A DNA stretch of 64,000 nt from JABWAJ01 sp038323375 (GTDB taxonomy: Bacteria; Bacteroidota; Bacteroidia; Chitinophagales; Saprospiraceae): contig JBBQGV010000019.1 of NCBI GenBank assembly GCA_038323375.1, positions 1-64,000 of the forward strand. Direction: 5' to 3'. Positions 14,571-23,122 of this stretch are shown here, piece by piece. The translations under genes were made by a program, and so were the position numbers. Position 1 is the first letter of the stretch. The number at the start of each line of letters is the position of its first letter. The notes beneath the pieces were generated by a model. It did no database searches. It was not told the origin of the DNA and saw nothing but the letters and a program-made list of their open reading frames with translations.

Positions 14571-17500
14571 ATGAAAAAATTTAACTTCTGCCCCCCCCAC
14601 GGGGAATTGGTTGATTCGGGCACTCTTCACACTCGTTTTTCATTTTACCAATCCAGTCTTTGCCCAAGTCATTTGTGCGGGCGAACTACTCTCTAAGGAA
14701 TGTATAAATAATCCTTTGCAAAGCTACAAATGTATTAACGGAGATTTTGACGCACCAAGTCTTTATGGAACCCAACTACTTGATGCTATTCAGGCACAAA
14801 CGAATCCACAGTATTTGATTATTCGCGGTAAAGTAACTTTTACAGCGGATTATACCTTTGCCGCAGGATCGGAAATTATCTTTTTAGACAACAACAGTGG
14901 CCTTCGGGTCTCGAATGGCATGAAACTCACCTTACAACAAAGTCACTTGCATGGCTGTACAAAATTATGGGCAGGCATTGAGGTACTTCCAAGCGCCAAA
15001 ATTAAGGCAAATGGATGCACCTTTGAGGACGCGCAGGCGGCCATCAGGCTCCGGCATTTGACTATGATTACTGCAACGAACAATACCTTCCGGAAGAATA
15101 TCTGTGGAATTCTTTGCCTTAGCAACATTACGGGGTCTTCCATCTTACTTGAAAGCAGCATGGGAATATCGGGCAATACCTTTTGGGGAAATGATAAACT
15201 TGTTGAACCAGGCATACCTGCATCTATTGATCCCAACATCACCTTTAATTCCCCGGTACCGACAAATCCAACAGAATATCCGCACTCGGGTATCTGGGTA
15301 GAGCGGATGTCCACGCTGGATATCGGAGAGCAGTCTGAAGTGCCGACAGGAGGCTTCAATGTATTCAGAGATTTTGGACAGAACGATGAGTTCAGTATTT
15401 GGACTTATGGTGTTTTTTCGCTGAATACCAATATAACAATTAAGCATTCGCGATTTGAAAATTTCGGAATCTATGATCCGCTTAATTCATCGAATACTAT
15501 TGAAGAATCCTGGGCCGTTCACACTTTCACGAATACGATGGCTACTACAACTACGGTATTCACGGGTCTTAACCAGACAGTTTTACCGCCGCTTGCTGCT
15601 CCTGCTACATTTTCCAATTGTGTTAATGACATTTGGACCTTAGGTACTAATCTGGCGGTAACAGATGTTACTTCTTACAAAGCACTGTCTTCGATCAAGG
15701 CAGGTATGTTTAATAGCGGCCAAAATCCTATCGTTTGTGAAATCAAAAACAACGCCATCACCTATTTTCGGGGACGGGGTATCCAAATTAGGTTTTTTAA
15801 GCCGATACAACTCAAAATCCAGGGAAACTTAATATCTGATAATGATGAATTGGACGACCCTTTAGAGCGTATTGGTGTTTTAATTGATGCTGGAGGGATG
15901 ACGGAGATTCCTCTTTTAGGTAGTCAGGTCAGCGGCAACACTATCATAGCACGTTCTCCCAGGGTCAATGCGGTGTTTTGGGGAATAGTAATCGTACAAA
16001 CTTCCGACTTGACAATTGTTGGAAATAAAATATATGATCAATATATTCCAACCAACCTACTTGGATTCACGGGTATTCGAACACGGCTTGCTTCTTCTAA
16101 TGGATTAAAAATCCGGTACAACAACATCAGCGGAGCAGGAATTAATTACCAATCTTCCCCACCTTTGAGTGGCCCCGGTTTTGCCAGCGGTATTTACCTT
16201 TTTGAGTCGCTTAATAGTGTTGTGGAGTGTAACACAACTGGAGAAACCAATACAGGAATTGTCTTTTTGAGCATTTGCGACAACACAGACTTTCGTAGTA
16301 ATAGTATGTACAGACATGGCATCGGACTCGCGTTAGGGCATCCTGATATTTCTAATGCATTTTTAAATCAAATCGGCCTTCAGATAAACAAGGAGAATCG
16401 CTGGCACGGCACCAACAGCCCAATCGAAGCGTTTGCCAATGATTTAGGGTCAGCATTGGCATCAAAATTTGAAATCAACAGCAGTCTGCTTGGCTCGGCC
16501 TTTTGGCCTTCTCCGCGTAAAATTGGCACAATGAACGACATTTTTACTTGGTTTGTACCATCAACGACCGGAACAGAAGCCAATGAGAGCACTGTTGCCT
16601 GCCTTACGCCTGCGCCCGACGAACCCGAAGAAGAAGTAAAATTGGCACATAATGACTTCAAAATATTAGAAGGTACGTATCAACCGCCACTCAATTACCC
16701 GGCAATGGACTGGGAGGCCAGATGGCATTTTGCAGATCGGCTTAAACAGAATCCGGTGCTTCAGTCAATCAATAGTGAGGTTGCTCAATACCATCAAAAC
16801 ACGTATAATGCAAGCTACAGCGTCCTGAACGGGAGCTATCGAAAATACCTCAATCGCTGGCAGCCCACGCATCCTCTCACCGCATCGGTGCAGAGTCAAA
16901 CGCTCGCCTTGAACGAAGCTGTCGCGCAGCGCTTTGATTTAGATATGTTGCTGTCCGAAAGCGTTGAAGAAAATACAACTTTACATGCCCAAATGTTGGC
17001 AGCAGACCAACTTATACAATCTTTATCCCATTCGCTTGAGCTATCCATAGAAGGTTTGAATGGGGCAACGGATGAAGAAATGGTCAATCTTTTGGCTGAA
17101 TTGGAGGGTGCGACCTTCACAGAAGTTTATGAGACGGATATGAAGGCGGTGCTCGTAACACTTTTGCAAAGTCATTTGTGGGGAGACGCTCCTCTGACCA
17201 CAGAACAGACCGTCCGGATAGAAACAATTGCCAATAAATGTCGCTATTCCGGAGGTTATGCCGTTGTGCTTGCAAGGGGAATATTGAAGCAAAAAGAATT
17301 TTATAGCCAGGATTCAGATTGTGAGACGCCGCCTCAACTTGGGGTAAACCATCAAGCAACAACACAATTTGCTCCGGAGCCCCTGCATCTATTCCCTAAC
17401 CCGGCAGACCAAACTTTAACGATCCGGATAAACGAGGAGTTTGAGATGGGTACAGTCAAACTTTACAATACCCAGGGTATACTTTTAGACCATTTCAGCC

Positions 17501-17616
17501 TCCAGGGGCAGTCTACTTTATTGCTGGTAAACAATTTGAGAAATGGCGTTTATCTGCTTGAAGTGCTTTTGGATACAAAGACAAGCATTCGTAAAACATT
17601 CGTAGTTATTCACTAA
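14571..17616 (+). CDS. Large secreted beta-helix-like protein with T9SS C-terminal domain; signal peptide out of frame across a C8 tract
   Basis: About 1010 residues when the frame is repaired. The body has repeats of the form N.I.GN.I typical of right-handed parallel beta-helix proteins (for example GISGNTFWGN and VSGNTIIARS). A helical stretch follows at about residues 700-900, then a T9SS sorting domain (LHLFPNPADQTLTI ... GVYLLEVLLD). The natural start is ATG 14571 (MKKFNFCP...), but eight C residues at 14591-14598 shift it out of frame. With seven, the reading continues as a good signal peptide ending near NPVFAQ. As written, only a TTG at 14611 opens the main frame. Surface or secreted location is expected through the T9SS. 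The ligand is unknown. The gene is more AT-rich than the housekeeping genes. Confidence 0.8.
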
Positions 17617-17685
17617 CAAAAACAATAAGCGGTTGGCAGCCTCTATGATGGGGTTGCTAACCATTTGTTTAATATCACCATCAAC

Positions 17686-19368
17686 ATGAAAAACACTTCT
17701 ACAATAATCCTGGTTTTGAGCCTCGCTTCCTCCTTTTTGGCTGCACAGGTTCCGGATTCTACTTTTGGGGTACCGAATTCCTTCGAAGGGTATTTAGGCG
17801 GCATAGACCGATATGGCGTGACCGCCTGTGATTTTGAAGGCCGACAAGACCGAGCCTATTCAGCACTCCACTTAGGCGACGGCCGAATTGTATTGGCCGG
17901 CCATACCCGCGGACAGGACGGCATTGACTTTGCGTTGGCACGGCTTTTGTCCAACGGGCAATATGATACGGATGCCGGGCCGCAGGGGCAAATCCGGATT
18001 GATTTGGGGTATGCCAATGACAGTTGTCTCATTGCCGCACTTACCCCGGATGAAATGATCCTGATGGCGGGCTGCGTCACCCTGCCCGGGCAAAGCAGCT
18101 ATGTGGCTTTAGTTGCAAAAGTAGATGTCAATGGCCAGCCGGATGCAGCTTTTGGAAACACCGGGCATGTTTTGCTTGATCTGCCCTTTACCCAGGAAAT
18201 CGTAACAGAGATTATTACCTTACCTAATGGGAAAATCCTGATTGCCGGGAATGCTTACCATGGAGGCAATTCGATTGCTTTTCCAGACTCCACCGGCCTG
18301 TTCATTGCGCGGCTGCTGCCCGATGGCCAGGTAGACAGCACTTTTGGAGGGGGGCATGGGTTTATTTTCAAGCGATTTACCCAAGCTTGTAACGCTACCA
18401 TCTTAAAAGACATGGCAGTTGATCCACAGGGACGCATCATTGTTACCGGGCGACTATCTAGTCCTTACCCCACTGTTTTTAACGAAACGATATACTGTCT
18501 TTCACCCAATATTCATGTATGCTGTTTTTTGCCTGACGGGCAGCCTGATCTTAATTTTGGGGATGGCGGCACCGTTGAAATCCCATACACGATAGGGTGG
18601 GCAAACGCTCTGCACATTGACCCGGATGGCAAAATTTTGGTATCAGGTATGATAAACGATATCTCCACCGAGCCAGTTTTTGGTTTTGTGAGCAGAATGT
18701 TGCCCAACGGGACACCGGATTCTACCTTTGCGGACTATGGGCGTTTTAAGATGATTGTTTTTGGAGGCATAGATTATTCAGCCCTTTGGGGGATTTTAAA
18801 AATAGGGGACGCGTATTATATAAAATGGGGAAATACACCCTATCATGGCTATCCGGCTTTTGGCCTCATCCGCATTAGTAAGAATGGGATATTTGATGCA
18901 TCATTTGGGCCAGAACATGGATTTGGAAGTGGTTTTGGCTTCAATTCCCTTCATTGGCTGCCCACAGTTCCATTTTATATTGAACAAATCACCACCATTG
19001 ATTCCGTAAGCATTTTTCTTACCGGTACTTATCGTGCATTAGGCCAGGAAAATATGATGATCGGCAAGATCAAATTCGGGACGGTGATATCGGCAGAAAC
19101 GGAGGCCGTTCAGGGTATGATGAAGGTATTCCCTAATCCCCTCCAGGGTGGCAAGTTGTACTTTGACTGCTCAAATACGGCACAAAAAGGCGCTGCAAAT
19201 ATCCAATTGTATGACCTGTACGGAAGGGTGGTCTTTCGCCGGGCAGTGACCTTAGCAGAAGGGATAAACGAATTGGAGGTTGCCAGTCTTCCAAACGGGT
19301 TGTATGTGTTGGAAGTGAAAGGGGAAGGCTTCTGGCGTACAGCAAAGGTGGTGGTGGTGCAAGAATAG
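17686..19368 (+). CDS. Secreted delta-60 repeat protein with T9SS C-terminal domain
   Basis: A 560-residue secreted protein. ATG 17686 gives a clean signal peptide (MKNTSTIILVLSL...FLAAQ); a TTG 21 bases upstream is in frame but less likely. The body has several repeats of the delta-60 type: LLPDGQVDSTFGGG, FLPDGQPDLNFGDGG, MLPNGTPDSTFADYG and ISKNGIFDASFG. These probably fold as a beta-propeller. The end is a T9SS type A sorting domain (MKVFPNPLQGGKLYF...NGLYVLEVKGEG), so export across the outer membrane is expected. It follows the preceding cargo gene by about 70 bases and may be co-transcribed. The molecular function is unknown. Confidence 0.9.
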   Translation: MKNTSTIILVLSLASSFLAAQVPDSTFGVPNSFEGYLGGIDRYGVTACDFEGRQDRAYSALHLGDGRIVLAGHTRGQDGIDFALARLLSNGQYDTDAGPQGQIRIDLGYANDSCLIAALTPDEMILMAGCVTLPGQSSYVALVAKVDVNGQPDAAFGNTGHVLLDLPFTQEIVTEIITLPNGKILIAGNAYHGGNSIAFPDSTGLFIARLLPDGQVDSTFGGGHGFIFKRFTQACNATILKDMAVDPQGRIIVTGRLSSPYPTVFNETIYCLSPNIHVCCFLPDGQPDLNFGDGGTVEIPYTIGWANALHIDPDGKILVSGMINDISTEPVFGFVSRMLPNGTPDSTFADYGRFKMIVFGGIDYSALWGILKIGDAYYIKWGNTPYHGYPAFGLIRISKNGIFDASFGPEHGFGSGFGFNSLHWLPTVPFYIEQITTIDSVSIFLTGTYRALGQENMMIGKIKFGTVISAETEAVQGMMKVFPNPLQGGKLYFDCSNTAQKGAANIQLYDLYGRVVFRRAVTLAEGINELEVASLPNGLYVLEVKGEGFWRTAKVVVVQE

Positions 19369-19434
19369 ACTTATTGCGACGGGATCATCGCGGGCGCAAC
19401 AAATCTAATAAAAAACGTCGCCTTTTACTGCCCC

Positions 19435-21003
19435 TCACACCCACACCGCAAAAATTTCCTTCCCTTGATGCACCACGCTTTTCGAAGCCTGTTGCTTTTC
19501 TTTGCGGTCGTCAAAAATGACGAGATAACCTTTGGTTTGGTGCTGGAGGTCGAGGTAATCCGCTAATTGGGTGAGGCCCTCCTGGTGAGCCGCTTCACCG
19601 TACCAGCGTTTGAGTTCGATGATGTATTTGTGCTGGAGGTAAGTGATGACAATGTCTAAGCGCCGCTCCTGCGAAACCTGGACTTCTTTAAAATCGTAGC
19701 CTTTGCCGTTGATGATGGGTTTGACAAAGGCCAAAAAGACCAATCGCCACTGCCGCTCTAAGAACGCCTGGTCTTTTTTGCTGTACTGCTCGTGCAAAAA
19801 CTGCTGAAATTTGAGCAGAATTTTTTGCACATCCAATTGGTTATCGGGCAGGTAAAACTGGTTTTCAAAGTTGTAGGCATCGGTTCTCATTTTGACTTCG
19901 AGGTTGGAGGACATGTAGTCGTAGATGAGTTGCTCGTAGACGCGGTTGTGAATACGCACATTACCGTTCCGTTTGAAAATGCCATATAGCACCCCGTGAT
20001 AGATGGTCGCGTTGTATTGATTGAAAACAATAGCCGCCCCGTCAATCACAATTCGGAAAACCAAATCGTACAAGTCCTGATTGTTCTCTAAATTTTTGAT
20101 CAGGCTGTCAAAGTTCGTGTTGTTTTCCCGGAGCAGGAGCCGGACGGCTTCTTCCACGTCGTCAGGAGTCCAGCAGTCTTGTGCTGCACGGTTGGGCAAA
20201 ATTTTTTCTGCGATGTTTTTGCACAACTTACTCACCAAAAACGGATGCCCCGAAGTGTGATAATACAACCGCCCGGCAAGGGCGGGAATGTCCATCGTCA
20301 CGCCTTCTGCGGCTGCATAATCGGCCAACATGGGCGCAATTTCAGCCGGGTTGAAACTCATTTCTACTTCAAAATCGGCGGCAATGTTCCACGGGCTGTT
20401 GTACTGCGCGGCTTCGGGGTCGCGGAGTTTGTACTTCAAGGATTTGATGTCGTGAACCCCCGCCAGTACGACGCTGTAAAAAGTGCTGTGTTGGGGCTGC
20501 ATACGGGCTAAAAATTTGGTGCGCAGCATGCCCAGAAAACTGAGGAAAGGCAGGTAATTACTGCTCGCATCTACTTCGTCAATGAGGAGGACTAATTTTT
20601 CAGGTGTCTGCCGGACGAGCTTGGTGATGAGTTTCGACAAACTATCCATGTCGGCTACGACGGCTTTTTCGGTTTGCAGGAATTGAAAAATGTCGGGTTG
20701 CTGAAGCTCAAAAAAGTCTGCCAATTGATTCACAAACCGCGCTGCAAAGGAGCTGTCTGATTCGTGCCAGCTCCCATCAATGCCCTGAAAATTAAGCGCA
20801 ATAGGCAGATAAGCTTCTGCTTCTTGCAAGCGGTCGGTCAGGAAATGCAGGGTCGTGGTTTTGCCGTACTGCCGCGGACGATTGATGATGAAATACGCAC
20901 CACCCTCTACCAATGCCATGACACTGTCTATTTTTTTAGAATTGTCCATCATGTAGTGCAGTTGCGGATAGCACACACCAGTGATGTTGAACGTCTTTTT
21001 CAT
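19435..21003 (-). CDS. AAA-ATPase-like protein with C-terminal PD-(D/E)XK nuclease domain
   Basis: A 522-residue protein of the common Bacteroidota AAA-ATPase_like / PDDEXK_9-type group. The P-loop RPRQYGKTTT is at residues 42-51 and the Walker B motif is LVLLIDEVDA. The C-terminal RRLDIVITY with IIELKRW has the D-(x)n-ExK shape of PD-(D/E)XK nucleases. A winged-helix-like segment lies between. The ATG at 21003 is preferred: an upstream TTG at 21024 falls inside TATCTTTG (21022-21029), a good -7 box. Functions proposed for related families include nucleic acid transactions and defence; nothing nearby settles the role. No transposase or phage genes are adjacent. Confidence 0.85.
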   Translation of the reverse strand: MKKTFNITGVCYPQLHYMMDNSKKIDSVMALVEGGAYFIINRPRQYGKTTTLHFLTDRLQEAEAYLPIALNFQGIDGSWHESDSSFAARFVNQLADFFELQQPDIFQFLQTEKAVVADMDSLSKLITKLVRQTPEKLVLLIDEVDASSNYLPFLSFLGMLRTKFLARMQPQHSTFYSVVLAGVHDIKSLKYKLRDPEAAQYNSPWNIAADFEVEMSFNPAEIAPMLADYAAAEGVTMDIPALAGRLYYHTSGHPFLVSKLCKNIAEKILPNRAAQDCWTPDDVEEAVRLLLRENNTNFDSLIKNLENNQDLYDLVFRIVIDGAAIVFNQYNATIYHGVLYGIFKRNGNVRIHNRVYEQLIYDYMSSNLEVKMRTDAYNFENQFYLPDNQLDVQKILLKFQQFLHEQYSKKDQAFLERQWRLVFLAFVKPIINGKGYDFKEVQVSQERRLDIVITYLQHKYIIELKRWYGEAAHQEGLTQLADYLDLQHQTKGYLVIFDDRKEKQQASKSVVHQGKEIFAVWV

Positions 21004-21021
21004 GGCTGCCTGATTCTGTGG

Positions 21022-21029
21022 CAAAGATA
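21022..21029 (-). promoter_or_regulatory. -7 box upstream of the AAA/PD-(D/E)XK gene
   Basis: TATCTTTG on the minus strand fits TAnnTTTG and would give a short leader of about a dozen bases before ATG 21003. Confidence 0.4.
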
Positions 21030-21077
21030 GGATATTCCTTTAGATGGGTGAATAAGCCCTTGGTGCCCCATCAAAAC

Positions 21078-21151
21078 AAAAAGGCGTCAGGGGGGCAAGG
21101 TGTCGGACACTTTCAGAAGTGTCCGACACCTTGCCCCCCTGACGCCTTTTT
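21078..21151. terminator. Perfect 35-bp palindrome with 4-base loop
   Basis: The arms 21078-21112 and 21117-21151 are exact complements, running from AAAAAGGCGTCAGGGGGGCA to the loop TCAG. A-runs and T-runs flank the stem on both sides, so it could end transcription in either direction. Here it lies between two minus-strand genes, after the OmpA-type gene. At 35 bp the stem is far longer than an ordinary terminator and looks like a repeat-derived (REP-like) hairpin. Confidence 0.8.
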
Positions 21152-21172
21152 GAAGAAGCAAGTACTTATAAA

Positions 21173-21934
21173 TTAGTCCTTCTTCATCATACCACCGAGG
21201 TTCGGATTCGGAACGATTTCCGTACGGCGGTTTTTAGCGCGGCCTTCAGAAGTGCTGTTGTCGCCAGCCGGGAGGTTGTCACCTTTGCCTCCGATGGTCA
21301 ACTGCTTGGCGCTAACCCCTTTTTTCGCCAGGTATTTCACCACTTCTTTAGCACGGTCGAGGCTCAGATCCCAGTTGTCGTAGCCAGAGCCTTTCGCGTA
21401 CTGCTTGCTGTCGGTATGGCCTTCCACCAAAATTTGGGCATTCGGGCTTTTCTTCAGCGCTACAGCCAGTTCGTCCAACGCATTGCGCTGGTCTCGGGAC
21501 AGTTTTTTAGAGCCAGACTTGTAGTTTACGCCTTTAGACGTCATCACATACAAACGACCATCGCGGTCTTCCAGCGTTAGGCCGCTGTCTTTGTACGTAG
21601 CGAAAATGCCGTCAATTTGAGAGCGAAGGGCATTCAGCTCGCTTTGCGTCATGTTCAGTTTTTCCTGAACCTGGGCAATTTGACCTTTCGTTGCAGAAAG
21701 TTCAGAGTTAATTTTGCCCAATTCGTCATTCAGACGGGTTTTTTCAGCTTCAAATTCTGCTGCGAGGGCATTTTTCTCATCCTGAAGTTGTTTCAGGTTG
21801 GCCTGCGTTTCCGCCAGTGCCTGGTCAGTTGCTGCTTTTGCTGCAACCAGTTCATCGTACTTCTTTTTAGAAACACAAGACTGGATCGAACCTACTGCCA
21901 GGGTAAGGATTAAAAGTTTAACTATCAGACGCAT
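21173..21934 (-). CDS. OmpA-family lipoprotein with coiled coil
   Basis: A 253-residue envelope protein. It has a lipoprotein signal ending in SIQSC, a coiled coil over about residues 25-110 (heptads rich in Lys, Glu, Leu and Gln), and an OmpA-like peptidoglycan-binding domain at about 130-240. The domain has the expected VEGHTDS, LSLDRAKEVVKYL and AKNRRTEI segments. It probably links the outer membrane to peptidoglycan, with the coiled coil spanning the periplasm. A TAACTTTG -7 box lies upstream on the minus strand (22012-22019). It is followed by the 35-bp palindrome. Confidence 0.93.
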   Translation of the reverse strand: MRLIVKLLILTLAVGSIQSCVSKKKYDELVAAKAATDQALAETQANLKQLQDEKNALAAEFEAEKTRLNDELGKINSELSATKGQIAQVQEKLNMTQSELNALRSQIDGIFATYKDSGLTLEDRDGRLYVMTSKGVNYKSGSKKLSRDQRNALDELAVALKKSPNAQILVEGHTDSKQYAKGSGYDNWDLSLDRAKEVVKYLAKKGVSAKQLTIGGKGDNLPAGDNSTSEGRAKNRRTEIVPNPNLGGMMKKD

Positions 21935-22011
21935 ATATTACTTTGTTTAATTAAAAAATGCACGATTGGTTTGGAACGAAGTAAATCTTCGTGTTGCGTG
22001 ATTACGGACTC

Positions 22012-22019
22012 CAAAGTTA
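22012..22019 (-). promoter_or_regulatory. -7 box upstream of the OmpA-type lipoprotein
   Basis: TAACTTTG on the minus strand fits the Bacteroidota -7 consensus; the nearest TTG upstream is 27 bases away, longer than usual. The rest of 21935-22230 holds no gene. Confidence 0.4.
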
Positions 22020-22230
22020 AGGAGAAGCGTTATAACTTACATCCTGCAAAGCAATAGATATTTTTCCAATAAAGCAAAGATTGAAATCACTTTCTTCCCG
22101 TATTTGCAGGATATAAGGGAGTAAGGCATATTTCAACAACATGGTCACGTAAAATTTTAATAAATTTCCTCCTATTTAGGCCCACAGGTACGTTTCAAAG
22201 GGGTAGATTTGAGGGTAATGGCCTGTCCCG

Positions 22231-22261
22231 TTGTAGGATACCCTTAAAACATCTATTTTTG
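22231..22261 (+). promoter_or_regulatory. Probable promoter of the alpha/beta hydrolase gene
   Basis: TTG (22231-22233), a 20-base spacer and TATTTTTG (22254-22261), 28 bases before the ATG at 22289. Good match to the Bacteroidota sigma-A pattern. Confidence 0.55.
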
Positions 22262-22288
22262 CAGCTCATTAAAAGTTGATACGGCTAG

Positions 22289-23083
22289 ATGAGATATGAA
22301 ATAAAACAGGATGACCGGTTCAAGTACATTGAAACCGAAGGCGGGAAGGAAAACTTGCTGTTGCTGCACGGGCTGTTTGGCGCGCTGAGCAACTTTGAGG
22401 GAATCATCAACCGTTTCTCCAATGCTTATAATGTAATTGTGCCTTTGCTGCCAATCTTCGAGTTGCCCATCAGAAAGCTTTCTGTTACTGGGTTGGTTGA
22501 CCACGTTGCCGATTTTGTCAATTACAAAGGCTACGAGCAGATCAACGTATTGGGCAATTCCCTGGGTGGGCATATTGCGTTGCAATACACCTTGAGCCAC
22601 CCTGAAAAAGTCCGGTCGGTTATCCTGACCGGCAGTTCGGGCTTGTTTGAAAGTGCCATGGGCAGTAGTTTCCCCAAACGCGGCGACTACGAATTCATTA
22701 AAAAGAAAACCCAAAGCACTTTTTACGACCCCAACGTGGCTTCAAAAGAGTTGGTAGACGAGATTTTTGACACGGTTAATGACCGAAACAAGGCCATCCG
22801 GATCATTGCCACCGCCAAATCGGCCGTGCGGCACAACCTCGGCGACAAGCTGCACCAGATCACTGCGCCGGTTTTGCTGGTCTGGGGCAAGCAGGATCAA
22901 ATCACGCCGCCGTTTGTAGCCGAACAATTTCATCAACTGATTGCAAACTCAAAACTGGTTTTTCTGGATCAGTGCGGCCACGCGCCTATGATGGAGCATC
23001 AGGATATGTTTAATGAACACCTTGCAGCTTTTTTGCTGGAAACAACCCGCACTGCGGAAGTTGCTGCTACCGAAAAAGTTTAA
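22289..23083 (+). CDS. Alpha/beta hydrolase
   Basis: A 264-residue soluble hydrolase of the alpha/beta fold. LLHGLFGALSNF near residue 27 forms the oxyanion region. The nucleophile elbow is GNSLGG with Ser91. The acid is in VWGKQDQITP and the catalytic His in CGHAPMMEH. The set fits esterases, C-C hydrolases of the MhpC type or related enzymes; the substrate cannot be assigned. No signal peptide. The M1 peptidase gene starts 40 bases downstream on the same strand and may share the transcript. Confidence 0.9.
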   Translation: MRYEIKQDDRFKYIETEGGKENLLLLHGLFGALSNFEGIINRFSNAYNVIVPLLPIFELPIRKLSVTGLVDHVADFVNYKGYEQINVLGNSLGGHIALQYTLSHPEKVRSVILTGSSGLFESAMGSSFPKRGDYEFIKKKTQSTFYDPNVASKELVDEIFDTVNDRNKAIRIIATAKSAVRHNLGDKLHQITAPVLLVWGKQDQITPPFVAEQFHQLIANSKLVFLDQCGHAPMMEHQDMFNEHLAAFLLETTRTAEVAATEKV

Positions 23084-23122
23084 CTGCTATTCTTAAATAT
23101 ACCAATCAACATCCGTAAAGTT

